A stretch of DNA of 64,000 nucleotides from Argentina anserina (taxonomy: Eukaryota; Streptophyta; Magnoliopsida; Rosales; Rosaceae): the NCBI RefSeq assembly GCF_933775445.1, contig NC_065878.1, forward strand, positions 11,109,395 through 11,173,394, given 5' to 3'. Made by a program: the position numbers and the translations under genes. The notes below the pieces were generated by a model, which was not told the DNA's origin, made no database searches, and worked only from the letters and a program-made list of their open reading frames with translations. This document shows positions 1 to 11,499 of the stretch, one piece after another (the first letter of the stretch is position 1; the number at the start of each line of letters is the position of its first letter).

Positions 1-644
1 TTAGGTACCCTATTTTTGTCCTCCGTAATCCTTTTACTATTGAAAATAGTGTCAACCGATATTTCTAATAAAGACGTAAAGGAAAAAGACAGGAACTATT
101 TGGTACAATCAACAATGAATGATACGTCGATCTTCTTCGAAAACTTTTAAAGGTGATATCGAACGATGATTATTTGCATCTCAGCTTAGTTAGCCCTGCT
201 TCATTCATGATGAGACGATGACATATATATAGTTAGGTAATGTTTAACTGTTGTATGTATGAACACCTTTTTTGTTTTTTTTTTGTTTTTTTACGTAGGC
301 CATCGCTGTCATATATGATCTTGATTATACGTACAGTTATCTGAAAAGTATGATTTCTTTCGATTGCTTCAGAGGCATTATCACAGTTTCAAAGTTCAAA
401 CAAAGTTTGGTAGTGATCGAAAAAGAGGGATTAGATGTTCTGAAGACTGGACAAGCAATTGAGTGATTCAAGCCGCAATTTGCCCTGGATGCAATTGGAA
501 CCACATCCGCACAGATGGAACCGCACCATTGGATGTGGTTAACTTATATATGAATAGAAAAGCTTTAATATTCCATTGACTGTGATGTGGGAGATTTAGG
601 ATTAGAGTTGACAACACATTATTAGTTGGGGCACATCACTCGAT

Positions 645-1052
645 TATTTAAGATTATCTCCAACATATTCTCCATATTTTATCTAAAATGAAGAATTACA
701 TTTCAAATTTCTAAAAAATTTATACTCCAATTCCAACAACTTTTTGATTTTACATATTTTTACATTTATTACTTCAATTAAATATTATTTTTTCTTATTT
801 ATCATAACCATAATATATTTCATAATTTTAATATTTTTAATTTGAAATATTTATTGTATATTTTTTATTGGTTGTAATCTAAGTTTGAGTTGTTGAAGAA
901 AGTGTAAACATTTAATATTTGGTTATGCAAATGCTGCAAATTTGTCATTTTAGAGAATGAGACAGAGAAATTGTTGAAATTGAAAATTGACATTTTTTCT
1001 CAAAATCTTCATTTTTCTCCAATATGCATAATTTGTTGGAGTTGTTCAACAC
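645..1052. mobile_element. Probable MITE with about 40 bp inverted ends
   Basis: The left end reads CTCCAACATATT and continues to AAAATGAAGA. The reverse complement of the right end (around 1005-1041) reads CTCCAACAAATT and continues to AAAATGAAGA, so about 40 bp form imperfect terminal inverted repeats around a very AT-rich core. Ends of the type ATCTCCAACA are common in plant non-autonomous DNA transposons. I could not settle the target duplication, so the boundaries are good only to about 10 bp and the superfamily is open. Confidence 0.45.
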
Positions 1053-1426
1053 ATTTAAAGTTTCCGTTTTGCCCATCTCGTTTATACTACTTATTCATGT
1101 ATAACGTGGATGTGCTTCACTTCAATATTGGCAAATGTATATAAATTTACGATTGTAATGACTAATTAGTATGTAAAAGAGAAAGAGAGTTGACAACACC
1201 TCTTCAGCGTATATGAGATTACAAGCTAGCTAGCTAGGTTATGTAACCAATCATACACTAATCTTGAAATTTGACATATAATAACTTGAATTAATTCAAG
1301 CATTGGAAAGATGGTTCTTATCTTATTTCTTTTTCCATTATCCTTCAGCAAACCAAGACAAGGAGAATATGCTTATATATAAGAGTTGGCCGGCACATTA
1401 TATGTATATAGGTACACATGAGATCA

Positions 1427-1708
1427 ACTAAGTAAAATCTAATAACTCAATTCGTAGAGCGAAATCCAGTTCTAATGTTGCCAACTTGTCAGACAATAGA
1501 TCGAATTTGTGTGGCCAACTACTAAGTAAAATCTAATAACTCAATTCGTAGAGCGAAATCCAGTTCTAATGTTTCCAACTTGTCAGACAATAGATCGAAT
1601 TTGTGTGGCCAACTACTAAGTAAAATCTAATAACTCAATTCGTAGAGCGAAATCCAGTTCTAATGTTGCCAACTTGTCAGACAATAGATCGAATTTGTGT
1701 GGCCAACT
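1427..1708. repeat. Three tandem copies of a 94 bp unit
   Basis: Copies start at 1427, 1521 and 1615 (ACTAAGTAAAATC...) and end in GTGGCCAACT. The spacing is exactly 94 bp, and the copies are almost letter-perfect. The difference I see is GTTGCC in copies 1 and 3 against GTTTCC in copy 2. Such similarity implies recent duplication by slippage or unequal exchange, or gene conversion. The unit has no coding potential that I can see. Confidence 0.95.
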
Positions 1709-2728
1709 GTTTGTGTGTTTCACCTAGCAATGATGTCGTCCTAAATTAACCGTACTGTGCAAACATAGCTATGGAATATCATCCCCAAATATTCTTAATG
1801 TTATGAGGAGCTAGCATACATAGTTGTATATTTTCATATTGTTGCGTCTCTTCGATCGATCTCTAGCTTATGGAAAACTTTCTATATTCTTTCGCTTTCA
1901 TTGAGCCACAAGTCAAACAATGATGTAAATGAAATATTGGCGCAATGAATTTAAAATCTGATAATTATGCTAGCTTGATGGTCAATGACCGGAGGGATCG
2001 ATAAATCATGGTCTTAACAAAGATCTCTGACCAATGCGTTTAGATCGAGGACCACCGACTGGTTTGACAACCAATCAAATTACACCCACGCTTTACACAG
2101 ACCACCATCACCGGTCAAAGTCAAGAAATTTCAGAGTATCAAAACTGTATCGATCCCTAGCTAGCTCTCACTGTCTCTGCGTCACTGTTATATCAGCTTA
2201 ATTGGTTGGCTACTTTCCGTTGTTCGTTTTACTGAAAAAGACTTGCCCATTCCCTCTGATTTTGGTCATGTTGGGATTCAGGGTACTATCCCCCGTCCCT
2301 GCCACGTTTGTCACCAATTTCATGCAATCCACTGATATATGTGTATTGGATTATTAGGTGTTCTATTGGTCATGTTGTAAGTATTCTCAAGTCCTCTATT
2401 GGCAAAGTAGCACAAGAAATGTCTTCGTCTATTGTTTCTTAGCTTCTTTTTTCTTTTTCTTTTTTAAACAAACGTGCAAGTCATGCGTGTGAGAGTCCTC
2501 CATAGTGGATGGACCAGTCCTCAGGTTCTAGCTTACTCGTCTCTTCATTAGCTACTTTTATCCTAGTAGTATACATACGGTACATAAAAACATAACACCG
2601 TAAACACGCACCCTCTACTTCTATCGATCCTGGTAGTACGAACATATGGAACACAGAACACTGTTAACACGTACCCTGGCATTTTCCGTGTTCATCGCAA
2701 CTATACCATAATCGTATGGCTTGGAAAC

Positions 2729-2769
2729 ATGTATGCGTTGTAATTGTACGTCTGGAACAACGCATACAT
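2729..2769. repeat. Perfect 13 bp inverted repeat, 15 bp loop
   Basis: The arm ATGTATGCGTTGT (2729-2741) returns as its exact reverse complement ACAACGCATACAT (2757-2769) around a 15-base loop. Flanking A and T residues allow slight extension. It could be the core of a foldback element or a chance hairpin. Confidence 0.7.
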
Positions 2770-3594
2770 TTTAGCTAGGCCAGACGGCCGGAAAGATAAC
2801 CTTATATCAGTACACGTAGTTTAATCAATTCCAACACAATATAGGTATCAGCATTCAAAAGCACCTGGCTTGTTATTGTGAAGCCATGAAGGGTTGAAAT
2901 TGTATGATCGAGAGGACAAGTAATTACTAATTAAACCAGTACGTAGTGGTTTTCTATCCACGTACAAATTCAGCGCATGCACTGAACACATATATCAGTC
3001 AGACAGACATCTCTGACCGATAATGCATGTTTAATTAGTTCATGTACCATTGTCAATCATCTACAGAAGGAAGTGATCATTATTAATCACCCTTTAATTA
3101 ATGGTATATCAAAAATACATATCCCCATTACTGGCCATCAAATTAAGGACGGAAATCTGTTTCCTGGCTTCTGTACGTAGTTCAAAACAGGTTGTTAATC
3201 TCGTCTTGAGATGTATTTCTTCCTAGTGACTGGTGCGATCTTGGTCGGAGCTGTGTTCACGATTTACATATATGTCGAAGGAATGAACTCGATCTCCTGT
3301 GAATCTTGTATTTTTTTTCCCTCACAAAGAAAACGTTCTCATTTTCAAAGTTACGCATTCACTGAACGCAGAACATCACAATTGGACAAGTAGTAATCTC
3401 ACCTCCATTTCTCAGTGATTGGTTGCTGTTTCTTATTCCCCTGGGTTTTTACTTCTCTATGTTTTCCTTGTGCGTTTTCTTATTTATTTTCCGTACAAGG
3501 TTTTCCTCGTGCGTTTAAAGCATGCATGGCTATGAAAAAAAACGGCGCTGACCGCAGAGGGGAGGGTACTCTAGTCCTTTTCCATAAATTTGCC

Positions 3595-3882
3595 CTCGGG
3601 GTTTGGTATGGACGGCAAGTTATAAAGGCTCCACCACGTCAGGGGCTAAAATGATACCCGCGGGTACGGGTCGGTGCAGTCCAGTACACTGCGTATATAC
3701 TGTCAGTATCGAGGGGTATACACGTCTTTCGCAGCCAACACGTGCTCACCTTCGTCAAGAAACAACAATCTCTGCCTTTTTAGGGTTTTATGTAGGGCCA
3801 TGCAATCGCTGGCCGGCAGGGGTCTACTTATAAATAGAAACCAACTTTTCCGATATCACTGTCGAGCTTGGAATGGAACAAA
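3595..3882 (+). promoter_or_regulatory. Promoter-like island with G-box and TATA, no gene behind it
   Basis: This block is more GC-rich than its surroundings. It contains a palindromic G-box CACGTG (3739-3744), an AGGGTTT telo-box-like motif near 3782 and TATAAATAG at about 3829. That is the order expected of a plant promoter on the plus strand. The sequence downstream is a hAT-like insertion (from 3883) and then non-coding DNA, so any gene it once served is gone or displaced. This is inference from motifs only. Confidence 0.3.
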
Positions 3883-4324
3883 CAGGGCCGGCTTTGAGTT
3901 TTCCGAGGCTCTAAGCGAACGACATACACGTGGCTGATGACTTTCAAATATGTTCACTTCGAATTCCTTCAAAATCGTAATACAATAAAATATGTAGGAT
4001 TAACGATTAACATATTTTAACATAATACAATGAATAATAGCTGAAATAGACCTAAGTCTAAATTGTTATCAATTAGAGTGGAGAACTTAATCTTTTGACT
4101 GGAAAAAAGGAGCTAAGCAAAAATAAACACAATCTAGTGTCCAATGAAAACAACTTAGACTTACTGTTAATAATTATTTAATTAGAGAAAGTTTTAAGGC
4201 TGTTCAATCAAGTTTTTTTTATTAGTTTAATATGTATGCAAGTAAGTTTTATATGTTTGGGGCTCACATGAAAATGAGGGCTCTAGCGCACGCCTTATAG
4301 ACCTATAACCAGCGCCAGGCACTG
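3883..4324. mobile_element. hAT-like non-autonomous element, 442 bp, perfect 8 bp target duplication
   Basis: The left end CAGGGCCGGCTTTGAG faces a right end whose reverse complement is CAGTGCCTGGCGCTGG. The 8 bp GGAACAAA is present at both flanks (3875-3882 and 4325-4332). Eight-base target duplications with CAGGG-type ends are diagnostic of hAT transposons. There is no transposase frame inside. It shares end sequence and subterminal motifs (GAGGCTCTAAGCG near the left end, GGGCTCTAGCGC near the right) with the elements at 11500-12520 and 58842-59344. Confidence 0.85.
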
Positions 4325-4555
4325 GGAACAAAGATGAAGGAAAGTAAAAAAAATAAAAAAAATAAAACACTTGGGGAAGATTTCACTTTTACTGAGAGCT
4401 GATGGAGATAACTAACAATATCTAATTAACTTCTTTCTATTTTAATTACAGATTAGAATGGCTATGCCCACGCCGCATCTCCGGATTTGGCGGGATCCCC
4501 AGTTGTATGTACAATTGTCAAAATGGCTAGGTCAGTGTACCCTGTCTACGTTGGT

Positions 4556-5944
4556 TTAGTGTACTCTACTCAACAATTTCTTTGCCGTAGATTTGCAAGG
4601 GCAATTGCTGACGAAGTTCTCCACGAGGTGTAGGTATGTTCCGAGATCGTGACATGTTGACATGTCGTTACCGCTGAGCTCCGGCGACTTCTTGCTACTG
4701 AGTCTGAGTTCTTTCCCAACCTCGGAATAAACCCACTGAGTCTCCTCGACTCGCTTGTGAATCCAATTTTGGAATCCAGCTGCCATACGTACGAGGGGAC
4801 TCCCCGAAACGTTCCGGGCTTTCTTGTCCTCAACGACGAACCCCGGCACCTTGGTAATCAAATCGTCCTCGTTCACAATGCGTAAGACTTTGGCGCCTTT
4901 TTTCTCGAGATTGTGGCGGAAGCTACGGTTGCCAACTCTTGGACCGCCGAAGGATACGACAGTGGCGAGGGGTGCGCGGTTGAATGTGGACTTGATGTCG
5001 TACGCTGCCAGGGTTGCGAGTGCGGCCCCGAGGCTGTGGCCTGTGATGGTTAAGCTTAGAGGCTCATTGCCGTAGGTTTGAAGCAATCTTCCAATCTCTT
5101 CACGTATCATTTGTTGCAAGCTTGGGACTTGGTCTGTTCCCGAGGTATAGAGGCTCAAAAAACCACTCTCGACCATTGGTACGGATCCCTCATGAGTTCC
5201 TGCGTGAGAAACTTTAGTTCCACATGGGAGATGAGTGAGAGTGACTCGTAAATTTTCGAGCCACTCTAAGCACGTCGCAGTGCCTCGTAAGGCAATGACC
5301 ACGTCGCGGCGTCCAAGTCTGGCGATTTCGTCTTTGTCCTTGCACACTGCCACGTACCCAATCCAGCTGGATTGAGTGCCAACCCAACTCGGTGCCCTTT
5401 CGGTCCAGCTCGGCAAGTTAATGCTTGACGTGGCACGTAGATTTTTGGTGATCCGGTAACCTGTCCCCGGAAGTCCGGAGTTTTCGAACACCGTGCTTTT
5501 CGGATACTTGCAGGTTGCGTATGTAGGTGAATCCGGGTCAAAGTCAAATGCCTTGTAGGATGCGTCGACGAAATTTCCGTACCGGATAATTTCCCGGCGC
5601 AGATTTCCGTCCAGTGGGTCAAGTAGTCCTTCCCAGTTCTTGACTCCTTGGTACTCCATCCAATTCTTTCGGACGGAACGAACAGATGGTCTTTCAGTAG
5701 TAGAGGTGGAAGTAGAGGTGGAGTTAGATGTGGAGGTAGAGGCAGACATTGGAGATTTGAGATCAACTGGGACTGGGTTGAGCAACTGTTCCCAGCTGGG
5801 GAAGTTGTCAGTGAACTTGATTTGCTGGGTGGGTTTTGCTGGTGCTTGAGTGAGGGTGCAGCAGCTGATCACTGACTTGTGCTTTGGTGTAGTGAGCTGT
5901 GTGCAGGGAGTAGCACTTACAGGTTTGATCATGGTGAGCTTCAT
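4556..5944 (-). CDS. Class I phospholipase A1 (DAD1-like lipase), probably plastid-targeted
   Basis: Lipase_3-fold acyl hydrolase of the plant PLA1-I group (DAD1, DALL, PLA1-Ibeta/gamma), which removes the sn-1 acyl chain of plastid glycerolipids; some members feed jasmonate synthesis. A single exon of 462 residues starts at ATG 5944, because the frame upstream opens only with GTG. The first about 65 residues are rich in Ser, Thr and Lys with few acids, like a transit peptide. A Ser/Thr-rich spacer (about 66-83) precedes the lipase domain. The oxyanion motif LRGT is at 219-222, and the nucleophile elbow GHSLG at 302-306 puts the catalytic Ser at 304. The acid is Asp361 in NEDDLITKVPG and the base is His432 in CHDLGTYLHLV. 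Length and intronless structure fit the family. All key residues are present, so it is probably functional. Assignment to one subgroup (beta2 or DALL rather than gamma) is uncertain without alignment. Confidence 0.9.
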   Translation of the reverse strand: MKLTMIKPVSATPCTQLTTPKHKSVISCCTLTQAPAKPTQQIKFTDNFPSWEQLLNPVPVDLKSPMSASTSTSNSTSTSTSTTERPSVRSVRKNWMEYQGVKNWEGLLDPLDGNLRREIIRYGNFVDASYKAFDFDPDSPTYATCKYPKSTVFENSGLPGTGYRITKNLRATSSINLPSWTERAPSWVGTQSSWIGYVAVCKDKDEIARLGRRDVVIALRGTATCLEWLENLRVTLTHLPCGTKVSHAGTHEGSVPMVESGFLSLYTSGTDQVPSLQQMIREEIGRLLQTYGNEPLSLTITGHSLGAALATLAAYDIKSTFNRAPLATVVSFGGPRVGNRSFRHNLEKKGAKVLRIVNEDDLITKVPGFVVEDKKARNVSGSPLVRMAAGFQNWIHKRVEETQWVYSEVGKELRLSSKKSPELSGNDMSTCHDLGTYLHLVENFVSNCPCKSTAKKLLSRVH

Positions 5945-6120
5945 TCTCACTATTTGGAAAGAGAGAAAGGGAATATGGATACAGAGATCTCTCACTATTT
6001 GGAGAGAGAGAGAGAGAGAGATAAAAGGGAATATGAAAAGAAGGAAAATAAGATATAGAAATGTTGATTATTTTGGAGCTGCTGCATTTTGAGCGGGGGG
6101 TAGGAGGGCCTTTTATAATT
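5945..6120 (-). promoter_or_regulatory. Leader and core promoter of the phospholipase A1 gene
   Basis: Read on the minus strand, TATAAAAG lies at 6117-6110, about 170 bp before the ATG. It would place transcription start near 6080 and give a leader of about 130 bases. The leader holds a CT microsatellite (GA on the plus strand, about 6003-6022) and an imperfect repeat of GAATATG-type sequence. CT-rich leaders are common in plant genes. Confidence 0.55.
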
Positions 6121-9100
6121 GCAAAAACTCCGGAGGGGAGAGAGATACAGAATGACCAAGAGAGAGAAAAGAGAAACAGTTAGTGGTTCATTTGATATGA
6201 GAAGGAAAAAAGAACAGAAAATTGGAGATGTTAAGTGTTTCACACCTGTACTTTTAGAAGGGGAGGCTAGAGAGAGCAAGAAAATACCATTTAAGTGGAG
6301 AAGAGAATAGTAGGCTACTTATTCACCAAAAGGAAATGTCTAATTAGAGATGGGCTGGAGTGCTGGACCATGAGAAGTACGTAAGTACTGGGAAAATCTA
6401 AAAGTACTCGGTGGTGCAAGGCTTAACATCCCTATACTTGGAAATAGTTACCACAATGAGAGAGGCCGGGCATTCAGAAAAAAAAAAACATTTACTTTCA
6501 TGGAGTTTTCACCGTGTATTTTAGAAACTCATGAGGTAGAAGTAAAATATCGCGTCCGTAGGTGCAATATTTGTATGACATGTGTGTACCATACATATTT
6601 TCTACGAGTGCGTAGGTGCAATTTATAACGAAGTTTTCACAAATTTTTGTTGGGTTTTTATGAAGTATGAACAAATAAACTCAGAAAAGTTTTGGAAAAT
6701 TTTTAAGTTTATTTATGGATCGCTACCCTACACCACTCTAAAAGCATTCCAAAACTTTCTTTTGAGACTTGCTAATCATTAATACAGACGAAATATTTAA
6801 GTGATTGTAATTAGCAGGAGCAGCCATTTCAAAGAAACACGTACAGTATAGTACGTTTATGTTTGTGTATGTACTATGCCGTTTGAGCCTAGTTTAGAGA
6901 GTTAGTAACTGGATAAACTGAATGCTATGAAAATAGTAACAGATAAAAAGATTAACAGTCTGATGTATGATTGAGGAGATATCAAATGTAGGGTCAGACT
7001 TGGACATCCTCACTCAATGATAAGAAGTTAAAGGACAAACCCTAGCTATTCTAGAATGAAAGACGAGCTATGGCCCTAGCTAGTGAGTATATGAAGCTCA
7101 GGCTGCTCAGCTCAACTGACCCGCCCCGCCCACCGGGTTCCGTTCGGTCCGCTTGATTTCATGGTAAAGGACATAAACATTTCACTATTGGCACGGGGGT
7201 TTTGTTTGACTTAATAAGCCAAGTACTGTATGCACCGGAAGGAGATTTAACCTAAGAACTCAAGGAACAACATGAGCTAGCCAGTTCAAGGTACAACTTT
7301 AATGCGAAACTCATGCTTCAATTCCTCGGAAGAGAAATAAAAACTCATGCTCAAATTGCAAACATGTGCTAATTTCAGTGCTTCATTGCCCCGATACAAA
7401 TATGCCGAAGCTACATGATATCTTTTACCCGAAAAGAATAAAAATATGCATATCGCATTTCATCTCAACTATTTGTGTGTACGGTTCAACCACCATTGCG
7501 TGTTCCATTTTGGTGTTTTCTGTTTCAGGTAGTAGTCACATTTGTCTTTAACGTTTATCTTCATACCCTTTTTAAGTTGTTAATGAACTTCTTAAGGTGG
7601 TCAGTGATTAATCCCGACAGAATTAAGAATCCGGCTTAAAATATGTATTTGTTGATACTTTTTATCCGCTCACCTGTGGATTGCCTCTGAATGATGGTCA
7701 CAAAATTTGTAAACAGAAATAATTAACCATATGTTTTCTATTTAGCTAAAAGAATATTCGAATAAGGAAATTATTAATGTGGGGTAAAAGATTTGCTGTA
7801 AATAAAGGATGATATATACAAGCATGAGGAGAGCCGATCGACGTACCCAGCTCCTTCAATAATTAAACTACACTAAGACAAAAGATATCATCATCTAATA
7901 CTCGGAATACTTAATTTATCTATAATGGAATACTAATATGCTACGCAAGCCATATGCATGCCTTTAAATTTCACAGCTAAAAGGCAGAGGATTTGACAAC
8001 AAATCAACTCTAACGGAACATGATTAATTCGTATGTCTTTTAAGTCATAATATATATAAGCTTACCCTAATGTTATACCTCTTTTTAAGCTCTATTTGGT
8101 TAAGTAATCCTACTGATCGAACTTGATTATTCTAAATATCTATCTTACTGGTTCATAACACAACACATCTGAGCAAAACAAGGAACTATTGGTCCCATGT
8201 CATAGCCTGAAAGGCAAGATTGCAAGTTCCAAATTGCACGTACCAATCACATGGATTCACATGGTAAAAAATCTATAATGCTCCTAGCTATCAGATTAGC
8301 TTCAAATATCTCATAGAGTCATAGCCTAGATATATAACTATGTAAGTGTCGAACATCGCACTCTTAGTGGGTGTCATTTCTCTTTATATATAAAAGCCCC
8401 ATACAGTCTATGAAACTAAGCATGAGACTAGCTAGGATTTTATTAAGGTGATCGATCGGGTTGAACCAAGAGGTTCGTTGGTGTTACGAGTCAAGCATGA
8501 GAACTATCAGGATATCAGTCAATTAGTATTCGATTCCTTGGTGTCACACTGAATGGAAAAACTAAACATGCGCAAATAAAGGACTTCATGAGTTCATGAT
8601 AGAGCAAGCTAGAGAACTTGATGATCAACTTCCATCCGTACTTATAATTTGGCAGGTACATGTAGATAACTATGTCTATATTTTACCCCTTCCAAATATA
8701 TCGAGCAAGCATAATTTCCATTTTTAGTTTTACTAATTAAACCAAGGGATTTCGACCGAAATATATGCGAAATAACATGGTTATATCCGAGCTCAAAACC
8801 TCGTTTTGAAATAGATCAGAGTTAGGAGTTGGGAGTTTGATAATTACCAATATTAATATTTTCCTTGCTTCTACCATACCTATAACATTAATCCTGCAAA
8901 TTAACCACTCCAACACTCCGCACACCCATAATCTTTGGTGTAGCACCGTCGACCTACATTTAATTTGTACTTGTAAAATTGAAGATGTGTATTACAGCAC
9001 ATCACCAAGATATATAGCAGTAATTGAAATCTGACACTGTACTTTTATCATTTGCGCTCCCCTATATTTCGTAATAATCACAATACACACACATATAGAG

Positions 9101-9950
9101 ATCACCTCCGATAGTCCCATGTGTCTCGTATATATGTAGGATGCACGTGTGAGATATATTTTCTAGTTTGTTTAGTCTATGCTCGACTATGATTCAAAAT
9201 GTTAAAATCTTGGTCGATGTTTTAACTTCTTCTCTTTTTGATGCAGGCAATAATGTGATAACATTTGAAAGACACCCGAAATATATGTGGTCTTCCACTT
9301 TCCGGTCAATGTGACACTCATATATATAATTAGTATACATAGTCCTTTAGAAAAATTGAACAATATAATTTGATGCTTCTATATATATGCCCTAGTTTTA
9401 GGGAATGCAACAGTTATTCCCTAGTTTAATGCATCCCCACAAAACTTGATTACGTTAATCCACTTTATCTGGAATGAAGCTCTTGGACATTTGTGAATAT
9501 GATATTGATCGATCTAGCATTTGCATATGAAAAATATCCTACTTCACTACTTTAGTTATGGGCATGAATGCATGATCAAGTTGGCAATTGGAGTGAGGAA
9601 CTGACCGAGGTTATTGCATGGCTTACGTACGAACGGTTTTATAAGATATCATCAAAGGCACCAAATTACATCTTCGATTTCGTCACCAAATAATGGAACT
9701 GTATAGTCAATAGCCGTTTGATTCATAAATTTATGTACGTATGGCGGCGTCGTTATGGGGCATCTGGTTCTTTGTTTTTTACTTCAACTCTTTACAGGAA
9801 TTACAGAAATTAACTTACTGTAATTAATCATAATCCTAAATTAATTGTTGCCTCCCCTGTGTTAATTTCTGTGCGCGATCAGAAGCCGTTAAGGTTTGTA
9901 CATTATTATTGACAGTATCTTTTACATTGAGCTACTGTTTTATTGTTCTT
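6121..9950. other. Gene-free intergenic stretch
   Basis: Strongly AT-rich with scattered TA-rich runs. Short open frames exist, but none shows domain similarity, codon bias or splice-linked continuation. I see no convincing transposon ends in it. A short direct repeat (CGTAGGTGCAAT, near 6557 and 6611) is the only structure I noted. Confidence 0.5.
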
Positions 9951-10716
9951 GGGAAAAACTTGGCAGACCAGCTATGGTCAGCTCTAGCCGACCACTATCA
10001 ATAATAGAATGACATGTGTCCCTTTAAATTCTTTTTCCCAAACAGCTGATCGACTGATCTTTTCAGTTTTTCTCTCCTCGGCCACTGGAAAATAAGATTC
10101 ATTCTTGCTTTCCCTTTAGCTCTGTGGTTAGGGCGTTTGGCTTGCTCACAAGCTGGTATGCTCAAATGTTTGTATGTTATTGGTGTGGTGAAGTATCTGA
10201 AGCATCTTTAATGATAGCTATAGCTAGGATAAGAAGAACAAATCAGATCCATTATTCTTCTCTCCTTCGAGAAATACGGTCAATACCTGATCCTAAATCA
10301 ATAGCCAGAACAAATTGATGATGATAATTACAATCACAAGAAGGATATGTGGGTAAAGTAACAACCAAATGATAGGAAATCAAACAAGTAAGAAGAAGCA
10401 AAAAGGGTCATGCCAATTAGATCAGGTCAAAAATTCAAGGCCTTCTAAGTCTCAATTTGGATAGCAATTGGGGATTAAGGAAGAAGAGAGCTGGAAGGAA
10501 AAGAATCAAGGGAGAGGCCGGAAGGAAGAGAAGGAATTTGCTCCATTCAGATCGATGAGAGAGAAAGAACGAATTTGATTTCTGATGGTCGGGATTTGGT
10601 GGAAGAGAATGAAAGAGCAAATGAGTTTTCTTTTAAAAAAAACAGACATGTGTTATTATATTATTGGCCATGATCAGCTGACGCTAACCAAGACTGGTCT
10701 GTCAAGTTTTCTATCC
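9951..10716. mobile_element. Inverted-repeat DNA transposon, 766 bp, perfect 8 bp target duplication
   Basis: The left arm starts GGGAAAAACTTGGCAGACCAG. The right arm, reverse-complemented, starts GGATAGAAAACTTGACAGACCAG, and the similarity continues for about 70 bp (CAATAATAGAATGACATGTGTC against CAATAATATAATAACACATGTC). TTGTTCTT flanks both sides (9943-9950 and 10717-10724). Eight bases suggest hAT, whereas the long arms look more Mutator-like, so the superfamily is open. No transposase frame is present. Confidence 0.8.
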
Positions 10717-11499
10717 TTGTTCTTTGGGCCAAATCCAAATGCCCTAGCTAGCTAGTGATATATAAATTCTCCCCAAAAGGGCAAAGATGCAATAGTTGAA
10801 ACATTTCGGTAGCAGAGTAGTTGAGCTGGAACTAATCAGAATATATCACACATTAGGGATCATATAATCAACAACTTGAAGAAAGAAGAGCCGTACTAAC
10901 TCGTGCCATATTAATATAGGTAATGACTAATTATTGGATTTACACTGCCGTGAATTTATATTTATATATGGGCATTGGTTTTTTTTTTCTTTCGGTACTG
11001 TCCGTAAAGTGCTAGAATTTTTTTTTTGGAAGAAGCTGAGATTATAGAGCACCACTATATAACGCTCCGCCTCTCGCGCGCCAGAAGTGTAGAAATTTTG
11101 ATGTCCATAGAATATGATTTGATCCGTTCAAATAATGATCGAACAATGAAGAGCAAATATGATAATAGAACTACGTTGTTGCTGCATATCATATTTGCTG
11201 CATGGCTGCATCACGCGGGAGTAAGTAACTAAGTATTCTCATGAGCTACTATTACCAACGATATTGCTGCATGGCTGCATCACGCCATCAACTCATTCAC
11301 CTCAGTCACCTGCATATATGAGTAAATTCAAAAGATGTGCAGTTGAGCAGATCAGACGACTTTGAGGTAATTGCATACATAGATGGATCCTGGATTTAAT
11401 AACAGAGTGTGTTAACTTTGGGCGAAGCAAAATTTTTTTTTCCTAAGAACTTCATTACAGAATAGTGATAATTTCAACATGAAAATAATAGCTTATGCA
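10717..11499. other. Gene-free stretch with a 22 bp direct repeat
   Basis: No gene was recognised. A 22 bp sequence beginning TTGCTGCATGGCTGCATCAC occurs at 11195-11216 and again at 11264-11285 (spacing 69 bp), beside shorter GCTGCAT copies. The 68-codon open frame over the first copy has no recognisable similarity. Confidence 0.5.

Larger units (their letters stand above)
1..3594. other. Intergenic, AT-rich, no gene seen
   Basis: No reading frame here has codon structure, introns or a family match that I can support. The stretch holds a probable MITE (645-1052), an exact triplication (1427-1708) and a 13 bp inverted repeat (2729-2769), all listed separately. The short methionine-led frame at 3211-3393 has one hydrophobic run and then ends in low-complexity sequence; I do not accept it as a gene. 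Confidence 0.6.

Noticed and set aside
3211..3393. 60-codon frame with one hydrophobic segment
   Set aside because: Composition beyond the hydrophobic run is random-looking and includes a homopolymer; no promoter or homologue evidence.
4824..5875. Plus-strand frames opposite the phospholipase gene
   Set aside because: Shadows of the minus-strand coding sequence with no domain of their own.
10118..10160. tRNA-like string TAGCTCTGTGGTTAGGGCG inside the 766 bp element
   Set aside because: Only the A-box side is plausible; no B-box at the right distance and no closing stems.
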